Assembly (NCBI RefSeq): GCF_001721645.1
Contig: NZ_CP017141.1
Coordinates: 4,030,001 to 4,094,000, forward strand
DNA from: Pedobacter steynii
Lineage (GTDB): Bacteria > Bacteroidota > Bacteroidia > Sphingobacteriales > Sphingobacteriaceae
Length of the DNA: 64,000 nucleotides
Direction of reading: 5' to 3'
Position numbers and translations under genes: made by a program. This document shows, in pieces, positions 53,288 to 61,621 of this stretch (position 1 is its first letter; every line of letters begins with the position of its first letter). The notes below the pieces were generated by a model. The model did not search any database, was not told where the DNA came from, and was given only the letters and a program-made list of their open reading frames with translations.

Positions 53288-54226
53288 ATGGAAACAAAAT
53301 TAATTCTCTCTATCATTTTTATCATGAGTCTGGGCTGTAATGATTTGAAAAACAGTAAAACAGACAAAGCGATAACTCAAGTAATAAAAGAAAAACAAAT
53401 CACCTATACCATCAGTGCCACTACCCCAATACCAGTAGTGGTCTATTTTAATGATATAAAAGTATCAGAAGAGCATACTCCGCTTAATTCATCTATAGAT
53501 GTGAATGGTTATGCCTTGAAGAATGGGAAGTATAAAGTCAAAATACAGATTTTTCCAGTGTTTAAACGAGGAGATAAGGTGGTATATCCAGAAGATATTA
53601 AATCATGCCGATTCAGTTTTGGAAGTTTTGTAAGAGATGGGGAGACAGGAGATATTTCAAAACCTCAGACCTATGTTCAATTGTCACTAAAAGATCTGAA
53701 TTCCCCTGTCGCCTATTTTGAGCAGGAATGGGAAGTTGATATTAAAGAACTTCCTTATACATTAGAAGGCTGGAGTAAAGGGCAGGACCTGTCGAAAATG
53801 GATAAAAAGGAAATTGAAAAAAAAGTGATACAATACCATGAAAGCATCAGAGAAACATTGAACCAGGGAAATGGAGATCAATGGATAGATTTAACAAAGA
53901 GAAGAGCTACGGAAACGGCGGTTTTTAATTATAGCAGTACTGAACGATATGAAAGTTCTATCAAGGAGAACAGAATGAATGTTGAAAAATATTGTGCCAA
54001 TAGAATGATTCCTTTAGAAGATTATGAATTGAAATTATATGCAGAGGGAAAATTAGCTACATTAGAGAGAAGAAGCCATACTACAGAATTTAACAACAAA
54101 TCTCCATTGGATATAAAGGGTTGGGGTCCCTTAATTCGAAAAGGACAAAAGGGTGGAGGAGCCGATTATCGCCTATTATTATATCTTCCGCAAAACAGCA
54201 ACGATTTTGTGATTGTCCGTAAGTAA
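53288..54226 (+). CDS. Hypothetical lipoprotein
   Basis: 312 residues from the ATG at 53288, which opens a lipoprotein signal (IFIMSLGC, cysteine 16). The longer frame starting at 53210 overlaps the preceding gene. The body is beta-rich with no family I recognise (ISATTPIPVVVYFNDIKV ... DYRLLLYLPQNSNDFVIV). Lysine- and isoleucine-rich codon use is more A/T-heavy than the genes left of 52.7 kb. Confidence 0.65.
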   Translation: METKLILSIIFIMSLGCNDLKNSKTDKAITQVIKEKQITYTISATTPIPVVVYFNDIKVSEEHTPLNSSIDVNGYALKNGKYKVKIQIFPVFKRGDKVVYPEDIKSCRFSFGSFVRDGETGDISKPQTYVQLSLKDLNSPVAYFEQEWEVDIKELPYTLEGWSKGQDLSKMDKKEIEKKVIQYHESIRETLNQGNGDQWIDLTKRRATETAVFNYSSTERYESSIKENRMNVEKYCANRMIPLEDYELKLYAEGKLATLERRSHTTEFNNKSPLDIKGWGPLIRKGQKGGGADYRLLLYLPQNSNDFVIVRK

Positions 54227-54375
54227 TATGCGTTTCTTGCATCGATGACTTAAGCGGTTTCATATTTCACTAATGCCATTATCTTTTCAATGAAAATTCA
54301 CTATCTTGAGCTTACTAGAGTAACATAAAACTGACGTGTTTTATTTGAATCGAAGTTTTCATAACATAAGCATTT

Positions 54376-54389
54376 CCTAAATATTTAGG
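54376..54389. repeat. Perfect 14-base palindrome before the esterase gene
   Basis: CCTAAATATTTAGG, 40 bases before the ATG at 54429, in a region free of genes. May be an operator. Confidence 0.45.
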
Positions 54390-54428
54390 CGTTGCAAGAT
54401 ATTAATAGCAGCAAACCATATCCCGACA

Positions 54429-55661
54429 ATGAAAAAAATAATTCTCTCGGTTCTCACCGTATTCTTTTCGCTGTGTGTCCTGGCTCAAAAGGACAACAAA
54501 GTGACCATCGGAACAATTGATAGCATCCAATCGAAAATTCTGAATGAACAAAGAAAAATCTGGGTATATGTACCAAATAGCCGGAACGCGGATTCTAAAC
54601 AGCGATACCCCGTAATGTATTTATTGGATGGTGATGCCCATTTTTATTCAGTAGTAGGTATGATTCAGAACCTCAGTCAGGTAAATGGTAATACCATTTG
54701 TCCCGAAATGATCGTAGTTGGTATTCCAAACACAGACAGGACAAGAGATCTGACACCAACACATGTAGGTGCTGATCCGCCTTTTATCGACAGCGCATTT
54801 TCAAAAACATCAGGGGGTGGCGAACGCTTTGTTTCCTTTATTGAAAAGGAATTGATGCCACATATTGATTCCTTATACCCAACGCAACCTTACAAAATAT
54901 TAACCGGACATTCATTTGGAGGTCTGACAGTGATGAACGTTGCCATGAACCATACAAAATTGTTCAACTCCTACATTTGTATAGACCCAAGTATGTGGTG
55001 GGATAAAATGAATTTTTTAAATACAACTAAGAAATCCCTGAGAGAAAAGAAATTTTCAGGTACTACTTTGTATTTAGGAATTGCAAATACCATGAACGAG
55101 GGTATGGATATCACTAAAGTCCGGAGCGATACATCTGGTGGTACCAGGCATATCCGTTCAATTCTTGATCTGGATAAATATATTAAAGATCAAAAGCAAA
55201 ACGGGTTAAGGTATGAAAGTAAATATTATGGGAATGATGACCACGGATCTGTACCCTTAATCACAGAATATGATGCGCTTCGTTTCATCTTTAATAAGTA
55301 TCGTTTTAAACTTTCCCCTAAAGACCTTTTAGACGCCAGGGTAGACATAGTCAGTAAATTCGAAAAACATTATCAGGAAGTTTCAAAACTGTTGAATTAT
55401 AAGCTTTCCCCACCTGAAAATATGATAAATGGCCTGGGGTATGAATTTTTGCAACGAAAGCAATATGACAAAGCCGGAGGGCTATTTAAAATGAATGTTG
55501 AGAATTATCCTGAGAGTTTTAATGTTTACGATTCTTATGGCGACTATTTCCAGGCAATTGGCGATAAATCAAAAGCGATTGAATATTTCAAAAAGTGTCT
55601 GTCCGTAAAAGAAAATCCAGAGTCCAGGAAAAAACTAGACAAATTATTGTCAGGAGAATAA
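54429..55661 (+). CDS. Alpha/beta-hydrolase (esterase D/Fes-like) with C-terminal TPR
   Basis: 410 residues with signal peptide (LCVLAQKD). The hydrolase domain (about 25-290) matches the putative esterase family: VYVPNSRNADSKQRYPVMYL, nucleophile elbow GHSFGG (about 160-165), and a late His in DDHGSVP. The C-terminal 110 residues carry TPR-like helices (YEFLQRKQYDKAGGLFKMNV; FQAIGDKSKAIEYFKKCLSV). Substrate unknown; relatives cleave siderophore or acyl esters. Confidence 0.88.
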   Translation: MKKIILSVLTVFFSLCVLAQKDNKVTIGTIDSIQSKILNEQRKIWVYVPNSRNADSKQRYPVMYLLDGDAHFYSVVGMIQNLSQVNGNTICPEMIVVGIPNTDRTRDLTPTHVGADPPFIDSAFSKTSGGGERFVSFIEKELMPHIDSLYPTQPYKILTGHSFGGLTVMNVAMNHTKLFNSYICIDPSMWWDKMNFLNTTKKSLREKKFSGTTLYLGIANTMNEGMDITKVRSDTSGGTRHIRSILDLDKYIKDQKQNGLRYESKYYGNDDHGSVPLITEYDALRFIFNKYRFKLSPKDLLDARVDIVSKFEKHYQEVSKLLNYKLSPPENMINGLGYEFLQRKQYDKAGGLFKMNVENYPESFNVYDSYGDYFQAIGDKSKAIEYFKKCLSVKENPESRKKLDKLLSGE

Positions 55662-55744
55662 AACCTTCAATAAACAATGTCAGGCCCTAAAACAGGTAAC
55701 TATTTTAGAACCCGACATAACCGTTCATTAGAAGGCGGTTTTTA

Positions 55745-56077
55745 CTATTTGCTGTGCTCTATTAATTGTATTATTCTCATTGCTACCTCCCTGGATGATT
55801 GATAATTTTGTCCGGTAATAATCCTTCCATCAGTTTCAACATGTGCAATGTTCCTAGCTGAAAATTTAAATGTTCCGCCTCTTTCTTCTATCGTTTTCTG
55901 AATTAGAAATGGAAAATGTTTAAAATATTCAGCATCTTGTTTTTCGTAACCATCAGGATAGCCACTTATTCTTTTTCCCTCAACTACATATCTCCCGTCT
56001 TTAGTTTTTAAATGGACAATACCGGCCGTGCCATGACAAACGGAAGATATAATCCCTGCATTTTCTTCATATACCTC
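55745..56077 (-). pseudogene. C-terminal fragment of a DJ-1/PfpI-family gene
   Basis: On the minus strand a frame of 110 codons reads EVYEENAGIISSVCHGTAG, then VHLKTKDGRYVVEGKRISGY, and near its end GRIITGQNYQSSREVAMRII. This is the second half of a DJ-1/PfpI protein including the nucleophile region VCHG; it matches, point for point, the intact paralogue at 60752-61525 (GAVCHGPAGLVNIKL; VVTGQNPQSAKAV). About the first 150 residues are absent and an in-frame TAG (56078-56080) stands directly before it, with no start codon. It is not a working gene. Confidence 0.85.
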
Positions 56078-56198
56078 CTAAAAATATATCCGATATGCTT
56101 TTTTCCTTTTTGAAAATCACAAAGTACAGACTCAAAATAATGCCATTAAAAGCACCTAATGCACTTAAAAAGAAGAGTATTTGGTTGTTGAAATTCAT
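56067..56198 (-). pseudogene. N-terminal fragment of a membrane AraC-type regulator
   Basis: From an ATG at 56196-56198 on the minus strand, 43 residues read MNFNNQILFFLSALGAFNG then IILSLYFVIFKKEKSISDIFLGG before a TGA. This is the first membrane helix and following basic loop of the Bacteroidota family with a seven-helix membrane part and a C-terminal AraC-type HTH. The frame stops where the DJ-1 fragment begins, so the rest of this gene and the front of the DJ-1 gene were lost in one deletion (join at about 56070-56085). Confidence 0.6.
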
Positions 56199-56534
56199 TT
56201 TTTGAAGATACTGATGGTTTGGCTCCTTTCCTAAAAACAGGACTTCATTAAAGTAGATAGTTTCTGTAAATAATCCAAGGAAAATAGTCTTAGGTTTATT
56301 TGGTTTTTTTTGATTTAATATGCTTGTGGATCCAGAGAAATAGAAGCTTAATTAATTATATCTTAAATATCGGCCTTTTGTTGTAGTGAATCGTCTATGT
56401 TTATTACTTGATTAATCCATGTGAAATAAAAATCATTATTTTTAATAAATTAAAAATAATTTAACATCATATTTCTAAAAATGAAATGCATAATGCATAT
56501 ATTGTATATAATTAAAACATATAAAAATCCCTAA
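56199..56534. other. AT-rich gene-free stretch before the MACPF gene
   Basis: I see no gene in these 336 bases. The left part would be the promoter side of the AraC-type fragment. The right part, strongly A/T-rich, holds the direct repeat of a palindrome, ATGCAT-A-ATGCAT (56486-56498), 37 bases before the MACPF start, a candidate regulatory site. Confidence 0.4.
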
Positions 56535-58016
56535 ATGAAAAAAAATTTAAAATGTATCAGTTTAATACTGGTCGCAACCGCCATCTTTAGTGGCTGTAAA
56601 AAGAATGAACAGCCAAAGTCTGATTCAGAAATTATAACAAAAGGCAATAACCTTTCTATCGGTGATGGGAAATGGGATGTATTGTCGTATGGTTATGATG
56701 TAACCGGTGATTTTTTAAATCCCAATAATATCTCAGATGCTCCAATCCTTGACATGAAGCGGTTTGAGACGGATTATTTGCAGCGAATCGATGTGGGTAC
56801 AGGTTCAATAGGAACTGATAGTGCTTATATTGGATCATCGGCAATAGATTACCTGAAAGAGGTATCTAAAAAAAGGTCATGGGGTCTTGAAGCTTCGTAT
56901 GGTCAGAAAGAGTCTAAAGACACTAACAAAACCTTCTTTTCAGCAAGTGTGAACAGGAATAAACAAGATGATACCAAAAGCACTTTTTACAGCAGGTTTT
57001 CCTATGCCAGTTATGAGTCGTACCGTGCGGTAAAGAGAATAAGATTTACAGGTGATGCCCCAGTATCTTTATTAATGAATTACCTGACTCCGGAATTTAT
57101 TAATAATGTAGCTACCAGAGATGCTGATTATTTAGTGTCCAGATATGGTACCCACGTGCTGTTAGACATTACCTTGGGTGGTCGCCTTAGATTTGATTAT
57201 AGCGCCACTATAGCCAATCAAAGTGAATACAGCAGAAAGGTGAGAAATACTAAAGTTGGTATCGCTGGCTTTTTAAAGAAAGTAGGAATTAATTTTTCTT
57301 CTGATGTCAGCAATGAAGAAATAAACAAAGTTCTTACTGAAAGTAGCAGCAAACAATTTACAGTTACTTATTATGGAGGGACTACTTCTGGTCTGTCTTT
57401 GACGGCTGATGCGAACGGGAATTTTTCTCAATCTCTTAATATTGCCAGCTGGCAACAGAGTGTAAATGACAGAAACTCTCAATTAGTTGAGATCGGAAAA
57501 GCCGTTCGACTTTCCGATTTTATAACCGATCCTGTTAAAAAAAGCCAGGTAAATGCTGCGATTGATAAACGTATAAACGACAGCCAGATTAAGGAATTAG
57601 GCGAACTACCTGTTCATGAATTTCATAACGCAAGTAGCGGAGGACACGTTTTTACCATTAATAAAAACGACTACCCGTATGAGCAAAACGGCTGGGAATA
57701 TTTTGGCGTTAAATTTCATGCGTTTACTACACAGAAATCAGGAACTTTGCCTGTTCATTTGTTTATTAAAGATTCAGTTGGTCAGCATGTTTTGACCATC
57801 AACAGAAACGATTACCCTTATTTGCAAAATGGATATACTTATGCAGGAGTTGCATTTTATGCTTATCCGAATCAGGCTAATGGAACCTTACCGGTTTATA
57901 TCTATTATAACGCACAAATAAATAAGCACACTTATACCGCCTACCCAGGTGAATATGCCTATGAACAAAACGGTTGGCAGAATGATGGCGTTAGTTTCTA
58001 CGCTTTTCCAAGATAA
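56535..58016 (+). CDS. MACPF (perforin-like) lipoprotein with three C-terminal DUF5648-type repeats
   Basis: 493 residues. Lipoprotein signal (ATAIFSGC, cysteine 21). Residues about 45-350 form a MACPF domain: the signature YGTHVLLDITLGG (204-216) has the Y-G-T-H and the later GG, and YYGGTTSG (279-286) fits the conserved bend. Three repeats of about 42 residues follow (358-398, 405-446, 452-492), each of the type HVFTINKNDYPYEQNGW, ending GVxFYAF, as in DUF5648. MACPF proteins oligomerise into membrane pores; in Bacteroidales secreted MACPF lipoproteins (BSAPs) kill related strains. Here the repeats may bind the target surface, in the way lectin-like modules do. No immunity gene is obvious next to it. 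Target and activity are inference. Confidence 0.85.
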   Translation: MKKNLKCISLILVATAIFSGCKKNEQPKSDSEIITKGNNLSIGDGKWDVLSYGYDVTGDFLNPNNISDAPILDMKRFETDYLQRIDVGTGSIGTDSAYIGSSAIDYLKEVSKKRSWGLEASYGQKESKDTNKTFFSASVNRNKQDDTKSTFYSRFSYASYESYRAVKRIRFTGDAPVSLLMNYLTPEFINNVATRDADYLVSRYGTHVLLDITLGGRLRFDYSATIANQSEYSRKVRNTKVGIAGFLKKVGINFSSDVSNEEINKVLTESSSKQFTVTYYGGTTSGLSLTADANGNFSQSLNIASWQQSVNDRNSQLVEIGKAVRLSDFITDPVKKSQVNAAIDKRINDSQIKELGELPVHEFHNASSGGHVFTINKNDYPYEQNGWEYFGVKFHAFTTQKSGTLPVHLFIKDSVGQHVLTINRNDYPYLQNGYTYAGVAFYAYPNQANGTLPVYIYYNAQINKHTYTAYPGEYAYEQNGWQNDGVSFYAFPR

Positions 58017-58066
58017 TAAATATGCTTTTTTAGCGACTAATTAGTTCTGCTTCCAGCAGGAACACA

Positions 58067-58094
58067 AAAAGCCCCAATGAAAATTGGGGCTTTT
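58067..58094 (+). terminator. Rho-independent terminator of the MACPF gene
   Basis: AAAAGCCCCAAT (58067-58078) with ATTGGGGCTTTT (58083-58094), four-base GAAA loop. A very clean terminator. Confidence 0.9.
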
Positions 58095-58205
58095 GTATTA
58101 AAAGACCTTTTTAAGGTTAGTCCTAATTGTGTACCGGATCTGTCCGGTGTAACCTGTTTCTCCATGAGCTCGTCTTACCCCACATAGTAATCTAATTCAT
58201 GATTT

Positions 58206-59744
58206 ATGACTTTACACAAGAAATTTAACAACTGGTCTTTATTTGTATTTTATGTCCCGGCTTTTATGGTATGTGCAATTTTCAGTGCGTTTATCAACAC
58301 CTCAGGTCAGCGAGGAAATCTGATTAGAAATGACTTTTATAGCAATAAAGAAGCTAAAATCTTAAGTGATTCGCTGGATGGTTTATTAAGCCGCATTAAA
58401 CAATCATTTGGAGGGGCTGAGATCAATTTAACTTTAGGTGTGGTAAAGGACGGTGAGGTCTTCCTGAAAAAGAACTGTGGTTTTTCCAATCCGGAAACAA
58501 AAACGCTATTTTCTGATCATACGCAAATTTATCTGGCATCAACGTCGAAGTCACTAACGGGAACGCTGGCTGCGGTCTTAGATCATAAAGGCATCATAAA
58601 ATTAGATCATACCCTGGCTGATTATTTTCCGGATTTTCATTTTGATGATAAAAATATTCATCCGGAAAAAATCACGATACGCTCATTAATGACGCATACC
58701 CATGGCATCAAAAATAATGATCTGGTAGTATGGACCGCTTTTATTGGTCATAAGGGTGCCGAACAAATGATGGCGTTGCTTAAAAACTACAGCACTGCTT
58801 TGCCAGATCAGGCCTTTTACTATTCTAATTTAGGACCTGTTATTTATTCATTGATTGTTGAAAAGCAGACCGGAAAGCCATGGCAGGAGGTGATGAACGA
58901 GCAGGTGTTTCAACCATTGAATATGCAGAAGACTACTGCTTATATTTCAAAAGCAAACCCCAGATATATCAGCAATGTTATTGACCAGTCGGAGGGTAGA
59001 CTGAAAAGCGTATTTGATAAAGCAGATAATTCGATGTCGGCGGCCGGCGGACACGTAAGTACAGTAAACGATCTTCTGAAATATTTGCAATTCTTTATCA
59101 GTGGGGGAAGTTCTGTTCCCGGTCTATTGAGTAAACAGGAGATTGATTTTTCGGTCTCTGCAATTGTTCCTCAAAAAAACCGCTATCAATCTTATGAAAG
59201 ATTTGGTTATGGATTGGGCTGGGAACAATCCATTTTTAATGGAGAACAGCTGGTATCCCGTTTAGGGGGATATAGTGGGATTTCCTCTCATTTATCTTTT
59301 ATGAAAGATCATAAAATCGGAATTGTGGTCTTAAGCAATAAAAAAGGAATGGAGGCACTGGCTCATCTGGTTGCCAATTATGTTTACAACTCGATGTTAA
59401 GCAAAGGAAATAAGAATGAGATTGTTAAGGAAAATCTGGCGTCGCTAAAGAGGAATTTTGACTCGGATATGCTGGAAACAAAGGAAATAAGGGAGGCTAA
59501 AGAGCTGCATATCCTTACGGACAAAAAGTATGCTGGCTTTTACAATGGTGCTGAAAAATCCGGCACTATGAAGATCAATAAAACAGGTAAAGTTTCCTGG
59601 GGCAATTTAAAAGGGCAGTTGTTGATGTTGTCTGATAGTACGGGTATAATCGACTTTAAAACCATGTTAAGGTCTTTTTCTGTAAAAAAAGAAAATAATA
59701 TTCTGGTGGGTGTTTACTCTAACGACCGGTATTTCAGACGGTAG
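58206..59744 (+). CDS. Serine hydrolase, class C beta-lactamase-like
   Basis: 512 residues. N-terminal hydrophobic segment (about 12-31) as anchor or signal. Beta-lactamase/transpeptidase-like domain with S112-x-x-K115 in ASTSKSLTG, a YSN triad member (about 205-208) and GYGLGWEQ later. The C-terminal 130 residues resemble the additional domain of such hydrolases (YAGFYNG, GTMKINKTGKVSW). May be an esterase, peptidase or D-amino acid hydrolase rather than a true lactamase, as is usual for class C-like proteins outside gut/soil clinical enzymes. Confidence 0.9.
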   Translation: MTLHKKFNNWSLFVFYVPAFMVCAIFSAFINTSGQRGNLIRNDFYSNKEAKILSDSLDGLLSRIKQSFGGAEINLTLGVVKDGEVFLKKNCGFSNPETKTLFSDHTQIYLASTSKSLTGTLAAVLDHKGIIKLDHTLADYFPDFHFDDKNIHPEKITIRSLMTHTHGIKNNDLVVWTAFIGHKGAEQMMALLKNYSTALPDQAFYYSNLGPVIYSLIVEKQTGKPWQEVMNEQVFQPLNMQKTTAYISKANPRYISNVIDQSEGRLKSVFDKADNSMSAAGGHVSTVNDLLKYLQFFISGGSSVPGLLSKQEIDFSVSAIVPQKNRYQSYERFGYGLGWEQSIFNGEQLVSRLGGYSGISSHLSFMKDHKIGIVVLSNKKGMEALAHLVANYVYNSMLSKGNKNEIVKENLASLKRNFDSDMLETKEIREAKELHILTDKKYAGFYNGAEKSGTMKINKTGKVSWGNLKGQLLMLSDSTGIIDFKTMLRSFSVKKENNILVGVYSNDRYFRR

Positions 59745-60072
59745 GAATAACAGCATATTCTTAAAATTCCTATTGGCAGGAGTTATGGAACAATCCTGCC
59801 AATCCTAAGATCAGCAGGATTGTTTGCCATTTTTCTTTTATAGATCAAAAAGAATAAAACTCTAATTTTCGCCTACTGTTTTCAAGGGTTTCGGCCCGTC
59901 CCTTAACAGTTTAAAGTTACGGAGTTGTGCTGCCTCTGAATAGGGCAATTAGTCCCAAATTCTGATGTCTTAATGCGGTAAATATCTTGCTCGGCCGTAG
60001 CCTGAGAGTCGGCGGTTCTCAGGTAAATCGATCTTTTGTCGCTCATTTTTGAAAAATTAAATAGATTTGAAA
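59745..60072. other. Gene-free stretch with competing hairpins and a possible small frame
   Basis: 328 bases between the hydrolase and the Crp-type gene. Near the left end ATTGGCAGGA (59772-59781) pairs with TCCTGCCAAT (59794-59803), and the same right arm can pair alternatively with GCAGGATT just beyond (59813-59820). CCTGAGA (60001-60007) pairs with TCTCAGG (60017-60023). On the minus strand a 47-codon frame runs from an ATG at 60044-60046 to 59903 (MSDKRSIYLRTADSQATAEQ start); it may be chance. A TAGATTTG box (60062-60069) precedes the ATG of the next gene by three bases. Confidence 0.35.
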
Positions 60073-60639
60073 ATGAGTTCAGCCTTGCGTCAACATATAG
60101 AAAAGCTAATTACCTTAACCGATGAGGAGTTTGATTATGTACTTTCTAAGTTTAGCACCAAAAAACTTAAGAAACATCAGTTTTTGGTGCAGGAGGGAGC
60201 AGAGGTACTCAATGATTATTGGGTGGTAAAGGGTTTGCTGAAAGCTTATCATGCTGATGAAGATGGTAAAATACATATCCTGCAATTTGCAATGGAAGAC
60301 TGGTGGATTTCAGACTATAATTCCCTGGTATACGGTACTGCAGCAACCATTAATATCGACTGTATTGAAGACAGTGAACTACTGGTGATATCATCGGAAA
60401 ATAGAGAACTGCTCTGTAATGAAATGAAGGGAATGGCCAATTTTTTCCGTAAGAAATCCCATGCCGGGTATGTTGCCTTGCAACAACGCATTTTGTTTCT
60501 CCTCCATAAAAATCCGCAGGAAAGATATAACCGTTTTTTAGCATTGAACCCTAAGTTGCTGCAACGCCTGCCAAAAACACTGTTGGCGGCTTATATAGGC
60601 GTATCCAGAGAGACATTGAGTCGTTTGAGTCATCCTTAG
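60073..60639 (+). CDS. Crp/Fnr-family transcriptional regulator
   Basis: 188 residues from the ATG at 60073 (a TTG at 60067 is also in frame). cNMP-binding-like beta domain (about 25-110, KHQFLVQEGAEVLNDYWVVK) and a C-terminal HTH with IGVSRETLSRL (about 175-186), truncated after the recognition helix, as is common in this family. The ligand is uncertain; there is no iron-sulphur cysteine set, so it is not an Fnr-type oxygen sensor. It is followed 112 bases later by the DJ-1 gene on the same strand and may regulate it. Confidence 0.88.
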   Translation: MSSALRQHIEKLITLTDEEFDYVLSKFSTKKLKKHQFLVQEGAEVLNDYWVVKGLLKAYHADEDGKIHILQFAMEDWWISDYNSLVYGTAATINIDCIEDSELLVISSENRELLCNEMKGMANFFRKKSHAGYVALQQRILFLLHKNPQERYNRFLALNPKLLQRLPKTLLAAYIGVSRETLSRLSHP

Positions 60640-60751
60640 TGTGATTGTAATCACATAAATTTTGTGATCAGTTCCCTTTTAGCACTTCTGTTTTAATTGA
60701 AACTTTGTCCCGTCATCCATTGTAATAGAGGTGGCATTTAAATTCAATACT

Positions 60752-61525
60752 ATGAAGGTGATTAAAACGGGAATGATGGTTCTTGCATGTTGCGCCATTT
60801 TCTCCTCTGTAAATACAGCAAATGCTCAAACCCTAAAATCTAATCAAATGAAAAAGAAAATCTTATTTGTGGTGACGAGCCATGATAAAAAAGGAAGTAC
60901 CGGAGATGCTACAGGTTATTACCTCGGAGAGGTGAGCCATGCCTGGAAAGTATTAAAAGAAGCCGGCTATGAAATTGATTTTGTAAGCCCGAAAGGAGGG
61001 AATCCACCGGTAGATGGATTCGATTTATCCGATGCTGTTAATAAAGAATTTTGGGAAGATGAGATTTATCATAAAAAGATCAGCAATACCCAGACACCGT
61101 CGGAAGTAAAGGCTGAGGAATATAATGCTATTTATTATGCGGGAGGACACGGCGCTGTTTGGGACCTTCCTGATAACACTGAAATTGCCGCTATTGCGAC
61201 TAGTATATATGAAAACAATGGAATAGTAGGCGCTGTTTGTCATGGTCCGGCAGGATTGGTCAACATTAAACTGAGCAATGGAAAGTATTTGATTGATGGC
61301 AAAAAAGTGAATGGGTTTACGAACGAAGAAGAAACAGCTGTTAAACTGGAAAATGTAGTTCCATTTTTACTGGAGGATAAGCTGAAAGAACGTGGGGGGA
61401 TTTATGAGAAATCTGCAGCCTGGCAGGAACATGTTGTTACCGATCAAAGAGTAGTAACCGGACAAAACCCGCAATCAGCCAAAGCTGTTGGCGAAGCCGT
61501 AAAAAAAGCATTGGAAAATTTATAA
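60752..61525 (+). CDS. DJ-1/PfpI-family protein (Hsp31-like glyoxalase/amidase type)
   Basis: 257 residues from the ATG at 60752, which opens a signal peptide (SSVNTANAQTL). The domain has an acidic position in the Hsp31-like loop (GYEIDFVSPKGG), an inserted helical lid (about 95-130), and the nucleophile in GAVCHGPAG (Cys about 163). Members break down methylglyoxal or act as chaperones or amidases. A second gene of the family, now a fragment, lies at 55745-56077. Being secreted is unusual for DJ-1 and points to a periplasmic role. Confidence 0.88.
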   Translation: MKVIKTGMMVLACCAIFSSVNTANAQTLKSNQMKKKILFVVTSHDKKGSTGDATGYYLGEVSHAWKVLKEAGYEIDFVSPKGGNPPVDGFDLSDAVNKEFWEDEIYHKKISNTQTPSEVKAEEYNAIYYAGGHGAVWDLPDNTEIAAIATSIYENNGIVGAVCHGPAGLVNIKLSNGKYLIDGKKVNGFTNEEETAVKLENVVPFLLEDKLKERGGIYEKSAAWQEHVVTDQRVVTGQNPQSAKAVGEAVKKALENL

Positions 61526-61554
61526 ATTGCTACTCATAATTAAAATACATAGTG

Positions 61555-61585
61555 AATGGAGCTGAGGATATTCCTCAGCTCCATT
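61555..61585 (+). terminator. Terminator of the DJ-1/PfpI gene
   Basis: AATGGAGCTGAGGA (61555-61568) with TCCTCAGCTCCATT (61572-61585), three-base loop: a 14-pair stem. No long T run. Confidence 0.75.
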
Positions 61586-61616
61586 TGACGTAACCGATAT
61601 TGTAAAAATAGTTTTA
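61584..61616 (+). promoter_or_regulatory. Promoter of the ANT(6)-like gene
   Basis: TTTG (61584-61587), 21-base spacer, TAGTTTTA (61609-61616; one mismatch from TAnnTTTG), five bases before the ATG at 61622. The -33 element overlaps the end of the preceding terminator. Confidence 0.45.
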
Positions 61617-61621
61617 GCGAA

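Noticed and set aside
55719..55743. AACCG...CGGTTTTT after the esterase gene as terminator
   Set aside because: Five-pair stem with a 12-base loop; too weak to list as a feature.
58206..59744. True beta-lactamase resistance gene
   Set aside because: Class C-like fold with the SxxK and YSN residues, but the additional C-terminal domain and sequence style fit general serine hydrolases of soil Bacteroidota; resistance cannot be claimed.
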